64,000 nucleotides of DNA from positions 1,116,001 through 1,180,000 of the forward strand of contig NZ_JABMLE010000001.1 of assembly GCF_013205025.1 (NCBI RefSeq), written 5' to 3'. The stretch comes from Rathayibacter sp. VKM Ac-2857 (GTDB lineage Bacteria; Actinomycetota; Actinomycetes; Actinomycetales; Microbacteriaceae). Every line of letters starts with the position of its first letter. Positions within the stretch are counted from its first letter, which is position 1. A program made the position numbers and the translations under genes. The notes below the pieces were generated by a model, which was not told the origin of the DNA, made no database searches, and worked only from the letters and a program-made list of their open reading frames with translations. This document shows, piece by piece, positions 1 to 8,158 of the stretch.

Positions 1-134
1 AGCATCGCCGTCGACCGCACCAGCTCGTCGATCCCGGCCCGGAACTGCTGGAGCTTGTCGAAGAAGCTGACGACGCGCAGCGCGTCCGCGCCGCTCTCGC
101 CACCCTCGGACAACCGCCGGAGAAGACCCTCCAT
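1..134 (-). CDS. N-terminus of an unidentified protein, possibly a PucR-type regulator (partial)
   Basis: The gene reads leftward out of the window. The ATG at 134 lies 11 nt after the permease stop, so it is probably the last gene of the importer operon. Only about 44 residues are present (MEGLLRRLSEGG..., then ALRVVSFFDKLQQF and ELVRSTAML). The pattern of a short head followed by FDxLxxFRAGxDELVR resembles the start of PucR/CdaR-type actinobacterial regulators as I remember them. No diagnostic domain is visible, so the identification is inference. The 3' end is missing. Confidence 0.45.
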   Translation of the reverse strand, partial: MEGLLRRLSEGGESGADALRVVSFFDKLQQFRAGIDELVRSTAM

Positions 135-145
135 GCGCCACAGCC

Positions 146-1144
146 TCACTCGTCATCGCGTGCTCGCAGCCGATCGATCGCCAGCGCGAGGACCAGCACG
201 GTCCCGGTCGCGATGCCCTGCCAGTAGGACGATACATTCAGGATCACGAGGCCGTTGCTCAGCGTCGCCAGGAAGACGATGCCCAGGGCCGTGCGCGGAA
301 TGCTCCCGCGACCGCCGAAGAGCGAGGTCCCGCCGAGCACGACGGCGGCGAAGATGTCGAACTCCGCTCCCTGCCCGTTGTTCGCGGAGCCGGAGCCGAG
401 CCGCCCCGCGAGGAGCACGCCGGCCACCGCCGAGAGCGCCCCGGCGACCACGAACACCTGCATCGCGTGCAGGTTCACCCGCAGCCCCGCGACTCTCGAT
501 GCCCGCCCGGAGGAGCCGATGGCGTACGAGCGCAGCCCCCAGGTGGTCGTGCGCATCACGAGCCACGCGACGACGTAGAGGCCGGTCACCAGCACGACGG
601 CGACCGGGAGCGGGCCGATCGAGCCGGTGCCGACCCACAGGAGGAGATCGAAGCCCTCGACGACCGGCGCCGCGATCGACTGGCCGCTGGTCCAGACCTG
701 CGCGGCGCCGCGGACGACCAGCGCCACGGCGAGCGTGGAGATGAAGCCCGGGATCCGGAGGGTCTCGGTCAGCACGCCGTTGACGAGACCCAGCAGCGCC
801 CCGAGCGCGATCGCGCCGACGACCGCGAGGACCGGCGGCAGGCCGGCCTGCAGGAGCGAGACGCAGGTGATTCCGGACGCCGCGATCAGCGCGCCCTGGC
901 TGATGTCGAGCCGACCGGCGATCAGGATGATCGTCGCGCCGATCGCCGCGACGCCGAGCACCGCCGACTGCCGCAGCACGACGAACAGGTTGTCGAGGGT
1001 GAAGAAGGTCGTCGAGCTGAGGGCGAAGACGACGATCATCACGGCCAGCGCCACCGGCAGCACGATCGTGGCGATGCGCTCCTGGTCGAGCCCGCGCCGC
1101 GGCGGGCGGGCCACGTCGGGTTCGAGAGTGTCGAGGCGGGTCAT
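146..1144 (-). CDS. Ribose-type ABC transporter permease
   Basis: This 332-residue integral membrane protein of the RbsC/BPD_transp_2 family forms the inner-membrane channel of a carbohydrate importer. A cytoplasmic N-terminus of about 25 residues is followed by 8-10 hydrophobic segments. The family signature is present in the second half (GGTSLFGGRGS...RTALG, the typical GG.S..GG.G...G loop that contacts the ATPase). It starts at an ATG that overlaps the ATPase stop by 4 nt (ATGA), so the two are translationally coupled. The substrate cannot be read from the permease; ribose, xylose or another sugar is possible. Confidence 0.9.
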   Translation of the reverse strand: MTRLDTLEPDVARPPRRGLDQERIATIVLPVALAVMIVVFALSSTTFFTLDNLFVVLRQSAVLGVAAIGATIILIAGRLDISQGALIAASGITCVSLLQAGLPPVLAVVGAIALGALLGLVNGVLTETLRIPGFISTLAVALVVRGAAQVWTSGQSIAAPVVEGFDLLLWVGTGSIGPLPVAVVLVTGLYVVAWLVMRTTTWGLRSYAIGSSGRASRVAGLRVNLHAMQVFVVAGALSAVAGVLLAGRLGSGSANNGQGAEFDIFAAVVLGGTSLFGGRGSIPRTALGIVFLATLSNGLVILNVSSYWQGIATGTVLVLALAIDRLRARDDE

Positions 1145-2646
1145 GACGCTCCTCCTGTGGCTGCGGACATGAGTTCTCCTTCGGTGGCGGTGGTCGCCGG
1201 GAGCTCCCGGACGACGGCGCCGTTGCGGACGACGAGGATCCGGTCGCAGGCGGCGCGCAGCTCGGCGATCTCCGAGCTGATGAGCAGGACGGCGACGCCG
1301 TGTGCGGTGAGGTCCCAGACGGTGTCGATGAGATCGGCCTTGGCCCGCACGTCGATGCCGTGGGTGGGCTCGTCGAGGACGAGCAGGGTGAGGTCCTCGG
1401 CGAGGAGGCGCCCGACGAGGACCTTCTGCTGATTGCCTCCGGAGAGCGAGCGGATGTCGAGGGCGTCGCTCGCCGCCTTGATCCGCAGGCGGGACGTCAT
1501 CTCGCGGACCAGGGCGGTCACCGCCCGCCGGTCGAAGACGCCCCCTCGGGCGACGTCCCTCGGTGCCCGGACGATCATGTTCCGGCGGACGCTGAGGTGC
1601 GGCAGGATCCCCTCGGTGCGGCGGTCCTCGGAGAGGTACGCGACGCCCCGGGCGAAGCCGGCGGCGGCGGAGCGCGGGCGGTAGGGCCGGCCGGCCAGCT
1701 GCATCGAGCCGGACTGCAGGGCCTCGAGCCCGGCGATCGATCGGCCGATCGACGACTTCCCGGCGCCGACGAGGCCGAAGACGCCGAGCACCTCGCCGCG
1801 CCGGATCGCGAGGTCGACGGGCGGGCGGCCCTTGATCACCAGCGCGCCGCCGACGAAGGCGGGCTCGCCGAGCGAGGGAACCCGATCGCCTCGGACGACG
1901 GCGGCGGAGCCGGGCACCATGGCGTCGACCACCTGCGGCAGCACCTCCGTCGTGGCGGCGAACTCGCCCGCGACCCGGCCGTCCCGCAGCACGACGATGC
2001 TGTCGCAGAGCTGCACGACCTCGTCGAGCCGGTGCGAGATGAACACCACTCCGACGCCCTCGTCGCTGAGCGAGCGCATCACGCGGAAGAGGCGGGCCGC
2101 CTCGAAGGGAGTGAGCGAGGATGTCGGCTCGTCGAGCAGCAGCACGGACCCGGCGCTGCGCAGGGCGCGCGCCGCCGCGACCAGCTGCCGGTCGCCGATC
2201 GACACGTCGCGCACCAGCGTGTCGACGTCGTTCTCCAGACCCATCCGGCGCAGCAGAGCACGGGCGGCCTCCCGCATCCGCCGCCGATCGAGCTGCAGCG
2301 CGCGCTGGAACGGACGCTCGTCGCCGAGCAACAGGTTCTCGGCGATGGTCAGATCGGGGACGAGATCGAGCTCCTGGCGCACGACGCCGATCCCGTGACG
2401 CTGCGCCTCGCGCGGGCTCGAGAAGGAGACGGGCTCGCCGTCCACCCGCAGCTCGCCGGAGTCGGGCGGCAGCTGACCGGTGAGGATGTTGATGAGGGTG
2501 GACTTGCCGGCCCCGTTCGCACCGGCGAGGCCGAGGATCCGTCCCGCGTGCACCGAGAGGTCGACGTCGGTGAGGGCCGCGACCCCGCCGAAGGACCTGC
2601 TCACGCCGCGGACGGTGAGGATGGGAGTGCCGAGCGACGCCGTCAT
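1141..2646 (-). CDS. Sugar ABC transporter ATP-binding protein (two fused ATPase domains)
   Basis: This 501-residue RbsA/MglA-type ATPase has two nucleotide-binding domains. The first half has Walker A GANGAGKS near residue 38 and Walker B LLLDEPTSSL. The second half has the degenerate P-loop GLVGAGKS, the signature LSGGNQQK and Walker B LVLDEPTHGID. This matches the usual asymmetric arrangement of carbohydrate importers. The ATG overlaps the stop of the binding-protein gene by 4 nt, and its own stop overlaps the permease start. The length is normal for the family. It powers the importer encoded by its two neighbours. Confidence 0.93.
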   Translation of the reverse strand: MTASLGTPILTVRGVSRSFGGVAALTDVDLSVHAGRILGLAGANGAGKSTLINILTGQLPPDSGELRVDGEPVSFSSPREAQRHGIGVVRQELDLVPDLTIAENLLLGDERPFQRALQLDRRRMREAARALLRRMGLENDVDTLVRDVSIGDRQLVAAARALRSAGSVLLLDEPTSSLTPFEAARLFRVMRSLSDEGVGVVFISHRLDEVVQLCDSIVVLRDGRVAGEFAATTEVLPQVVDAMVPGSAAVVRGDRVPSLGEPAFVGGALVIKGRPPVDLAIRRGEVLGVFGLVGAGKSSIGRSIAGLEALQSGSMQLAGRPYRPRSAAAGFARGVAYLSEDRRTEGILPHLSVRRNMIVRAPRDVARGGVFDRRAVTALVREMTSRLRIKAASDALDIRSLSGGNQQKVLVGRLLAEDLTLLVLDEPTHGIDVRAKADLIDTVWDLTAHGVAVLLISSEIAELRAACDRILVVRNGAVVRELPATTATEGELMSAATGGAS

Positions 2647-3662
2647 TCGAGCGAGTCCAGGATCGCCTGGGCGTTCTCCGCCGTCACCAGCTCGGCGGGG
2701 ACGATCTGCTCGCGCTCGACCTCCGTGCCGGAGGCGAGCTCGAGCACCGTCCGCGCGATGATCTCGCCCTGCTGGACCGGGAAGAGGCCGACAGTGGAGA
2801 CGACCTCGCCGGAGAGGACGCCCCGGAGGATGCGCGCGTCCTCGCCGCCGGTGACGATCGCCACGTCCTCGCCGGGGGTGCGCCCGGAGGCCTTGACCGC
2901 CGAGATCGCGCCCAGAGCGCTGGAGTCGTTGAGCCCCACGATCAGGTCGAGATCGGGGTGCGCCTGCAGCACGGTGGCGGTCTGCGCATTGCCGGTGTCC
3001 TCCTGGTACGCCTCGACCTCGCTGACGAGCGTCCACTCCCCCTCGCCGAGCGCCGCGTCGAGCCCCGCGATGACGCCCTCGTGCCGGGCGATCAGCGGTT
3101 CGCCGCCCGAGTCCTGGTGCAGGATCGCGACCGTGGGCTTCTCGTCCACGCGGTTCGCCGCGAGCCAGCCGCCGGCGCTCTCACCCTCGAGCTCGCCGAA
3201 GGCGCGGTCGTCGAGGTTGAAGACGACATCCGCCTCGGGGATGTCGGTCGCGAGGCCGATCACGAGGACGTCCTGAGCGGTGAGCCGGCGCGCCACCGGG
3301 GAGATCGCCTTGGGATCGGTCGGGCAGACGATCACGGCCTTCGCTCCGGCGGCGACCAGGTTCTCGATGCCCGAGACCTGCTCGCCGGACTCGCCGTCGG
3401 GGTCGGAGGTGACGACGTCGATGCCGCAGTCGGACAGGACGCCCTCCAGCCCCTTCTCGACCAGCGGGAAGTAGCCGCCCGTGTTGGAGTAGGGCGAGTA
3501 GCCGACGCGCGTCAGGCCGACGCCGTCGCACTCGGCGGGCCGCTCGCCCGCCGGCGTCGACGCTGCGCTCTGACAGCCGCTCAGCGGGAGCAGCACGACC
3601 GCGGCAGCGGCCAGTGCGACGGCCGTGCGGCGAAGTCTGGTGGTGGGTCCGTGGACATGCAT
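2643..3662 (-). CDS. Sugar-binding lipoprotein of the ribose-type ABC importer
   Basis: This 339-residue periplasmic-binding protein of the Peripla_BP_4 type is the first gene of the importer operon. The ATG at 3662 was chosen because a strong GAAGGAGA (3667-3674 on the reverse strand) sits 4 nt upstream. The N-terminus is a lipoprotein signal: arginines, a hydrophobic run, then the lipobox LSGC at about residue 28. A sugar-binding fold follows (VGYSPYSNTGGYFP, then ...AVIVCPTDPKAISP and VGLNDSSALG). The gene is divergent from the RiPP precursor gene, with 295 nt between them. The ligand is unknown; nothing here links it to peptide export. Confidence 0.9.
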   Translation of the reverse strand: MHVHGPTTRLRRTAVALAAAAVVLLPLSGCQSAASTPAGERPAECDGVGLTRVGYSPYSNTGGYFPLVEKGLEGVLSDCGIDVVTSDPDGESGEQVSGIENLVAAGAKAVIVCPTDPKAISPVARRLTAQDVLVIGLATDIPEADVVFNLDDRAFGELEGESAGGWLAANRVDEKPTVAILHQDSGGEPLIARHEGVIAGLDAALGEGEWTLVSEVEAYQEDTGNAQTATVLQAHPDLDLIVGLNDSSALGAISAVKASGRTPGEDVAIVTGGEDARILRGVLSGEVVSTVGLFPVQQGEIIARTVLELASGTEVEREQIVPAELVTAENAQAILDSLE

Positions 3663-3957
3663 CGTGTCTCCTTCGACAGGACGTGCGGGTGGGGCGACGT
3701 CCCGGGAAGGGGCCGGCGCCACCGGTCACTCTGCCGATGCGCCGGGCCGGAGTCATCCGGTCACCGACGCACGTCCTCCCGCCATCTGGCGGATGGCAGC
3801 GCCATCACGTCGCGATCGGTCGGGACGGATGACCGAGCGCGGATCCTGGTCACCCGTTCATCGGAGGGTGGAATGCGCCGGTGACCGGCGCAGAGTCGGG
3901 TCATCGCCTCGGGGGTCGTCCCGGGCGAGACGCGCACAGAGCGAAGGAGAAGAGACC
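3663..3957. promoter_or_regulatory. Shared divergent promoter region with repeated GGTSACC motifs
   Basis: This 295-nt region separates the importer operon from the RiPP precursor. It holds three 7-nt GGTSACC motifs (3759-3765, 3848-3854, 3880-3886), related half-forms near 3724, 3827 and 3898, and a short GCCATC/GATGGC hairpin at 3781-3797. The spacing is irregular. They could be operators for the TetR protein encoded nearby, but no direct evidence links them. No convincing -10/-35 pair was found by eye. Confidence 0.3.
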
Positions 3958-4122
3958 ATGAACGAGAAGCACCTGATGGACGTCCGGGACCTGCCGATGA
4001 CCGTGTTCGAGGTGGCGGACCAGGGCGGGATCGTCGAGTCGCTCACCGCCGGTCACGGCATGAACGAGCTCGCCGCCTCCAACTGCATCTGCTACATCTG
4101 CTGCGGCGGCCCCGACGACTGA
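3958..4122 (+). CDS. Thiopeptide-like azole RiPP precursor peptide
   Basis: This 54-residue peptide starts at an ATG preceded by GAAGGAGA (3943-3950). Residues 1-40 form a leader with the thiopeptide pattern: DLPM at 11-14, FEVAD at 17-21, ESLTAGHGM at 27-35 and ELAAS at 37-41. The C-terminal core reads NCICYICCGGPDD, with cysteines at 43, 45, 48 and 49. From memory, the thiomuracin precursor TbtA has a nearly identical ESLTAGHGM leader and a core SCNCFCYICCSCSSN, so NCxCYICC is shared. The Ser-rich tail is replaced by GGPDD. The likely product is a peptide with up to four thiazoles (including one bis-thiazole), made by the enzymes at 5001-9495. Cleavage near A40/S41 is inferred. Confidence 0.88.
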   Translation: MNEKHLMDVRDLPMTVFEVADQGGIVESLTAGHGMNELAASNCICYICCGGPDD

Positions 4123-4196
4123 ACGACGTCGCAGAGCGCGCGCCGGTCGATCCCTCGGCCCGGTCCGCGAGCACGCGTCCCTCCGCGTGCCGACTC

Positions 4197-4231
4197 AGGC
4201 TCCCGTCCCGCGTCAGGCAGGACGGGAGCCT
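4197..4231. terminator. Bidirectional terminator hairpin between precursor and TetR gene
   Basis: A perfect 12-bp stem (4197-4208 with 4220-4231, AGGCTCCCGTCC and its complement) has an 11-nt loop. It lies 75 nt after the precursor stop and overlaps the last codons of the convergent TetR gene. There is no long T-run, which is common in high-GC actinobacteria. It probably ends transcription from both sides. Confidence 0.7.
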
Positions 4232-5004
4232 TCTGCCGTCCCCGGCTGCGTCGGAACGATCCACCGACCCTCGGGCGAGACCGTCTCGGCGACCGCCGCC
4301 TCGTACTCGTCGTGCCGGTCGTGGACCGGCTGGCCGAACGACCGCTGCAGGACCGTGCCGAGGAGCCGGGCGCAGTCACCGGCCCGACCGACGTCGCCGG
4401 CCCCCTCCGGCCGCAGGACGAAGCCGCCGACGACCGCTCCGACGGCCAGCCGACCCGATTCCGATCGCGCATCGCCGATCACGAGGTGGTGCCTGCTGAG
4501 CGCACCGAGGTAGCGCGGGTCGGCGAGGCGGGAGACGAGGGAGAGACCGAGTCGGTCCGGGGTCCCGGGCCGGGCACCTCGGGAGCCGAGGACCGCGGTG
4601 TCACCGCGGTTGTAGGCGCCCAGCAGCGGCACCGACATGGTCCCGTGATAGAGCATCGCCGCCGTGGTGCCGAACGCGACCAGCTCCGGCCGGCGCAGCA
4701 GCGCCGCCCCCAGCTCGGCGTCGATCCGGCCCGCGTCGCGGACGAGGACCGCGTCGAGGAGCTCGTCCTTGCTGCTCCAGTGCAGGTAGAGCGTGCCCTT
4801 GCCCACGTGGGCGGCGTCGGCCACGTCCTGCATGCAGACCTTGCGGTAGCCCCAGCGGAGGACGAGATCGCGCATCGCGTCGAGGATGTGCTCACGACGG
4901 CGCGGGTCGGCGCGCTCGGGTCGGCGCGGATGAGCGACCTCCGAGCCTCTGCCGAGAGCCCGGTCGGACCGCGTGCCTCCTCCGTTCGCGGGCGAGGAGG
5001 TCAC
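4213..5004 (-). CDS. TetR-family transcriptional regulator
   Basis: This 263-residue protein is the last gene of the RiPP modification operon. The GTG at 5004 overlaps the cyclodehydratase stop by 4 nt (GTGA). The DNA-binding domain lies at about residues 38-90: helix-turn-helix with VADAAHVGKGTLYLHW, followed by SSKDELLDAVL, the usual TetR pattern. The C-terminal ligand/dimer domain (about 95-240) is not recognised. The first 35 residues are a basic, probably disordered extension. Its place in the operon suggests that it controls the RiPP locus, possibly sensing the product. The target sites are not established. Confidence 0.87.
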   Translation of the reverse strand: MTSSPANGGGTRSDRALGRGSEVAHPRRPERADPRRREHILDAMRDLVLRWGYRKVCMQDVADAAHVGKGTLYLHWSSKDELLDAVLVRDAGRIDAELGAALLRRPELVAFGTTAAMLYHGTMSVPLLGAYNRGDTAVLGSRGARPGTPDRLGLSLVSRLADPRYLGALSRHHLVIGDARSESGRLAVGAVVGGFVLRPEGAGDVGRAGDCARLLGTVLQRSFGQPVHDRHDEYEAAVAETVSPEGRWIVPTQPGTAEGSRPA

Positions 5005-6896
5005 GGGAACGGGTGCGGGTCGGGGTTCAGCTCGTCCGGCCGCAGGTCGCGGTCGAGCCGGCCGAGCCGCCGCGGCAGTTCGAGGAGCCGGGGAAGCCCG
5101 TCGATCCTGCGGTTGCGATGGCCGAACGTCATCGGCACGGCGCCCGGCACGAGCACCTTCACGCAGGCGAATCCTCCCGCGCGGTGCTCCGGAGTCGTCT
5201 GGTCGACGACGAGCACCTCGCCGATCCGCTCGACCACGGCGCGGAGGTCGACCGCGAGGTCGGCGGCGTCCGGGCGCACGCGGTCCGCTCCGCCGACGTC
5301 GTCGATGCCGATCGTCGGACCGCCGCGCAGGAACTCGAGGCGGTGGCGGGCGTCCGGATGCGCGTACAGCGCGGAGTGGTCGAGCATCGTCCGCACGGCG
5401 AACGGATCGCGGACCATCTCCGCGGCGTGCGCCTCCTCGCCCGGATACCGCCGGAGGAGGTCCGCCAGGATCGGGCCGAGCTCGTTCAAGGCGCTCAGCA
5501 GGGCGCGCTCGGGGTCGAGGCCCGCCCCGGCGGTGCAGAGGGCGGCCGGCCCGGAGTCGCCCTGTCGCGTCGCCAGCAGCCAGACCGCCGGGACGCCCCA
5601 GTCCGTCGTGACGTCGAAGGCGACCACCTCGTAGCCGGTCGCGGCGGTGATCGCCGCCGCCTGAGCGGGGACGAGCGGATCGCGGCAGCTGCTCAGGTCG
5701 ATGCCGGCGGGCGCGCTGCGGGTGCACCAGGTGCAGAGGAACGCGTCGCGCTCGACCGTCTCCAGCAGGCCGTGCAGGGCGGCCTCCTCCCAGGAGGAGC
5801 CCAGCGCGCAGCCGTTCGAGACCTCGTAGTACGAGACCGGGTCGTCCCCGCGCAGTCGCTGCGAGAAGTAGTACGCGAGCGCCTCCGGCACGAGCCGCGC
5901 GCGGCCCTCGGCGAAGGAGTGCGCCCAGACCCACTGGATCGGGACGTCCTCGTCGAACCGCCGGTACCGGAAGGCCGGATCGTCGTAGGACTCGTCCGGA
6001 TGCCGCCCGAAGACGTCGGGATGCACGGCGTCGGCGGCGAGCTCGCGGAAGCTCCCCCGCACCGCGGACCGGCGACCGCCCGGGGCGACTCCCCCGTAGC
6101 GCTCGAGCGCCTCCAGCACCGCGGTGACCTCGGCGGAGCGGTAGTCGCGGCCGCGCCCGTAGCCCGGCTCGACCAGACCGTCCAGGCGCATCGGCATCGG
6201 CGCGGCAGCCATGACCAGACCGCCCTCGTCACCGCGGCTCGTGGCGGCGATCGTGCCGCAGAACGGATCGATGTAGAGCGAGCGGAGGCCGTCTGAGTCG
6301 CGCACGACGTCGCGGATCCGCGCGCCGAACGGGACGATCTTGGGCTGCGGCGTGAGGACGTGCTGGGCAGCCGCGGCGGTGTCCTCCGGGAGGTCGCCGC
6401 AGAGCTCGCAGAGGGGCTCGGGGAGGAAGGCGTGCGACTCCACCTCCAGCGTGTCGAGGCGGACCACCGCGACCCGGCGCTGGGCGCCCGCGTCCCCACT
6501 CTCCCGGGCCAGGAGGCGCTCGAGCGCGATCGCCGCGACCTCGGCCGCCAGCTCGTCGAGCGCCTCGGGGCGCCGGCCCTCGAGCCGCTCCGCGTACTCC
6601 TCCCGCAGCCGCAGCCGCCAGGGTTCGGCGCCACTCAAGCGCTCCCGCCGGAGCGCCAGGCACCGCGGGCAGCCCGGGATTCCGGGACGCACGAGGGGCC
6701 CGATCACGATGCGGTTCACCTCGACGTGCGCGGGGAGCCACGGTACGTCCGCCGCGGGAGGGCCGGGGATCCGCCAGGTGTCGGACGCGCGGACGGTGAT
6801 GCCGCTCGCCGCGCCGACGCCGCCCAGGGCTCGCTGGAGCAGTCCGTCCTCCGGGCCGGCGTCCGCGGTCTCGTTCGTGGTCCCGCTCCCGGTCAC
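5001..6896 (-). CDS. Fused C-domain/YcaO azoline-forming cyclodehydratase
   Basis: This 631-residue enzyme is predicted to convert core cysteines to thiazolines using ATP. The N-terminal third is the ThiF-like C domain, with two CxxC pairs (C76/C79 in CPRC and C163/C166 in CELC) that probably bind zinc. From about residue 225 it is a YcaO domain: S254-A-E...E262...E265-R266, then H375-G-L-L-E379-T-V-E382-R383-D384, then FDVTTDWGVP and GAGLDPERALLSALNE. The C-terminus is proline-rich (NPDPHPFP), the PxPxP-like tail typical of azoline-forming YcaO enzymes. The GTG start overlaps the upstream stop (GTGA). The architecture matches the D proteins of F-protein-dependent systems such as thiopeptides. 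Confidence 0.92.
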   Translation of the reverse strand: MTGSGTTNETADAGPEDGLLQRALGGVGAASGITVRASDTWRIPGPPAADVPWLPAHVEVNRIVIGPLVRPGIPGCPRCLALRRERLSGAEPWRLRLREEYAERLEGRRPEALDELAAEVAAIALERLLARESGDAGAQRRVAVVRLDTLEVESHAFLPEPLCELCGDLPEDTAAAAQHVLTPQPKIVPFGARIRDVVRDSDGLRSLYIDPFCGTIAATSRGDEGGLVMAAAPMPMRLDGLVEPGYGRGRDYRSAEVTAVLEALERYGGVAPGGRRSAVRGSFRELAADAVHPDVFGRHPDESYDDPAFRYRRFDEDVPIQWVWAHSFAEGRARLVPEALAYYFSQRLRGDDPVSYYEVSNGCALGSSWEEAALHGLLETVERDAFLCTWCTRSAPAGIDLSSCRDPLVPAQAAAITAATGYEVVAFDVTTDWGVPAVWLLATRQGDSGPAALCTAGAGLDPERALLSALNELGPILADLLRRYPGEEAHAAEMVRDPFAVRTMLDHSALYAHPDARHRLEFLRGGPTIGIDDVGGADRVRPDAADLAVDLRAVVERIGEVLVVDQTTPEHRAGGFACVKVLVPGAVPMTFGHRNRRIDGLPRLLELPRRLGRLDRDLRPDELNPDPHPFP

Positions 6897-8158
6897 GGCA
6901 GGATCACCACCTTGCGGACGACGAGCCCGAGTCTCGCGACGACGGGGTCGTGGTCCAGATCGACGACGACGGCCCGGGGATCGGAGGCGGGAGCCGTCGC
7001 CTGGGCGAGCTTCAGCGCCTCCTCCGCCGTCTCGGCGACTCCGAGGCCGCCGGTGGTCGGTGCGGTGTCCGAGCAGCGGAAGACGAGGGAGACCGGCACC
7101 CGGACACTCGAGCCGTCGGTGAGGCGGCGGCCCGGGACGGTGAACGCGGCGGGCTCGGCGATCACGCGGCGGACGGCCTCGCGCAGCTCCTCGAGGGTCG
7201 CGGTCGGCGCGGCGAGCGCTCGGCCGGCACTGTCGAGCACCCGGCGCGGATCGAGGACCGACTCCGCGCGGACCGCGAGCGCCCGGCGGACGGCGTCGGC
7301 CCGCGCCGCTGCGAAATCCGCACCCTCGCCGACGACCTCGGCGTCGCGCCTCGCGACGACGGCGTCGCAGGCGACCAGCGCTCGGGAGTGGTGGCGCGGC
7401 ACCTGCGGCAGGTCCGCCTCCTCGATCAGGCGGAGGACCCCGAAGTCGGGGTCGACGACGGTCATCGCGCGCTCCTCGAACGGACCGGTCACCTCCGGCT
7501 GCCCGGCCTGCCACGGGTGCGGGCTGATCCGGGTGAGCACCGATCCCACCGCGGTCACCGTCCTCGCCCGCCACGGATCCGTGCGACCGGACGCAGCCCG
7601 GCGGACCAGCTGGGCGACGGCGAGCCGCACGACGTCCTTGTCGGGCTCGCCCGCCTCGACGACGCGCTCCGCCACGGCCACCAGCACCGGGAGCAGCTCC
7701 GACCCGGTGGTCGGGCCGACGACGAGCGCCGCACCCTCGCGCAGCAGCACCGCCCCGCAGGTCCTCTCCGGATGCTCGCGGACCTCGTCGATCAGCCACC
7801 GCCCCGCTGTCGGGCCGACGGCGAGCCAGGATTCCGGGAGCTCGCGGCCGCTCAGCGCCACTGCCCGCTCCAGCAGTTCCGTCTCGCCGAGGAAGCGGAC
7901 GCGACCGGCGACGGGCACCTCGCGGAGCAGGCCGAGGGAGAGCATCGCGCTCCGCACGAGCCGGAGCTGATCCGCCCGGGCGGGATCGAGCGACCGCGCG
8001 CGCTCCTCGACGTCGTCCCCGGCGAGGATCCAGGCCGTGATCACGCGCATCCAGCCCGCGATCTCGCCGGTGAGGACGATGTCGCCGGCGGCGGTCATGC
8101 CGTAGGTGCGGCCCTCGTGGTCGATCACGCAGGCGCTGGTGTCCACGGTGAGGGTCAT
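6893..8158 (-). CDS. Leader-binding F protein (ocin-ThiF-like) of the cyclodehydratase
   Basis: This 421-residue protein has no strong catalytic motif. Residues 1-80 look like a RiPP recognition element: a short beta hairpin (YGMTAAGDIVLTG) followed by helices (WMRVITAWILAG, LRLVRSAMLSLGLL) in the PqqD-like winged-helix order. The rest is weakly conserved. A stretch EVVGEGADFAAARADAVRRAL resembles a degenerate YcaO helix region. Its length, content and position between the dehydrogenase and the C/YcaO protein match the ocin-ThiF-like F proteins of thiopeptide clusters, which deliver the leader to the cyclodehydratase. Both ends overlap neighbours by 4 nt. The function is inferred mainly from order and the RRE-like start. 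Confidence 0.78.
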   Translation of the reverse strand: MTLTVDTSACVIDHEGRTYGMTAAGDIVLTGEIAGWMRVITAWILAGDDVEERARSLDPARADQLRLVRSAMLSLGLLREVPVAGRVRFLGETELLERAVALSGRELPESWLAVGPTAGRWLIDEVREHPERTCGAVLLREGAALVVGPTTGSELLPVLVAVAERVVEAGEPDKDVVRLAVAQLVRRAASGRTDPWRARTVTAVGSVLTRISPHPWQAGQPEVTGPFEERAMTVVDPDFGVLRLIEEADLPQVPRHHSRALVACDAVVARRDAEVVGEGADFAAARADAVRRALAVRAESVLDPRRVLDSAGRALAAPTATLEELREAVRRVIAEPAAFTVPGRRLTDGSSVRVPVSLVFRCSDTAPTTGGLGVAETAEEALKLAQATAPASDPRAVVVDLDHDPVVARLGLVVRKVVILP

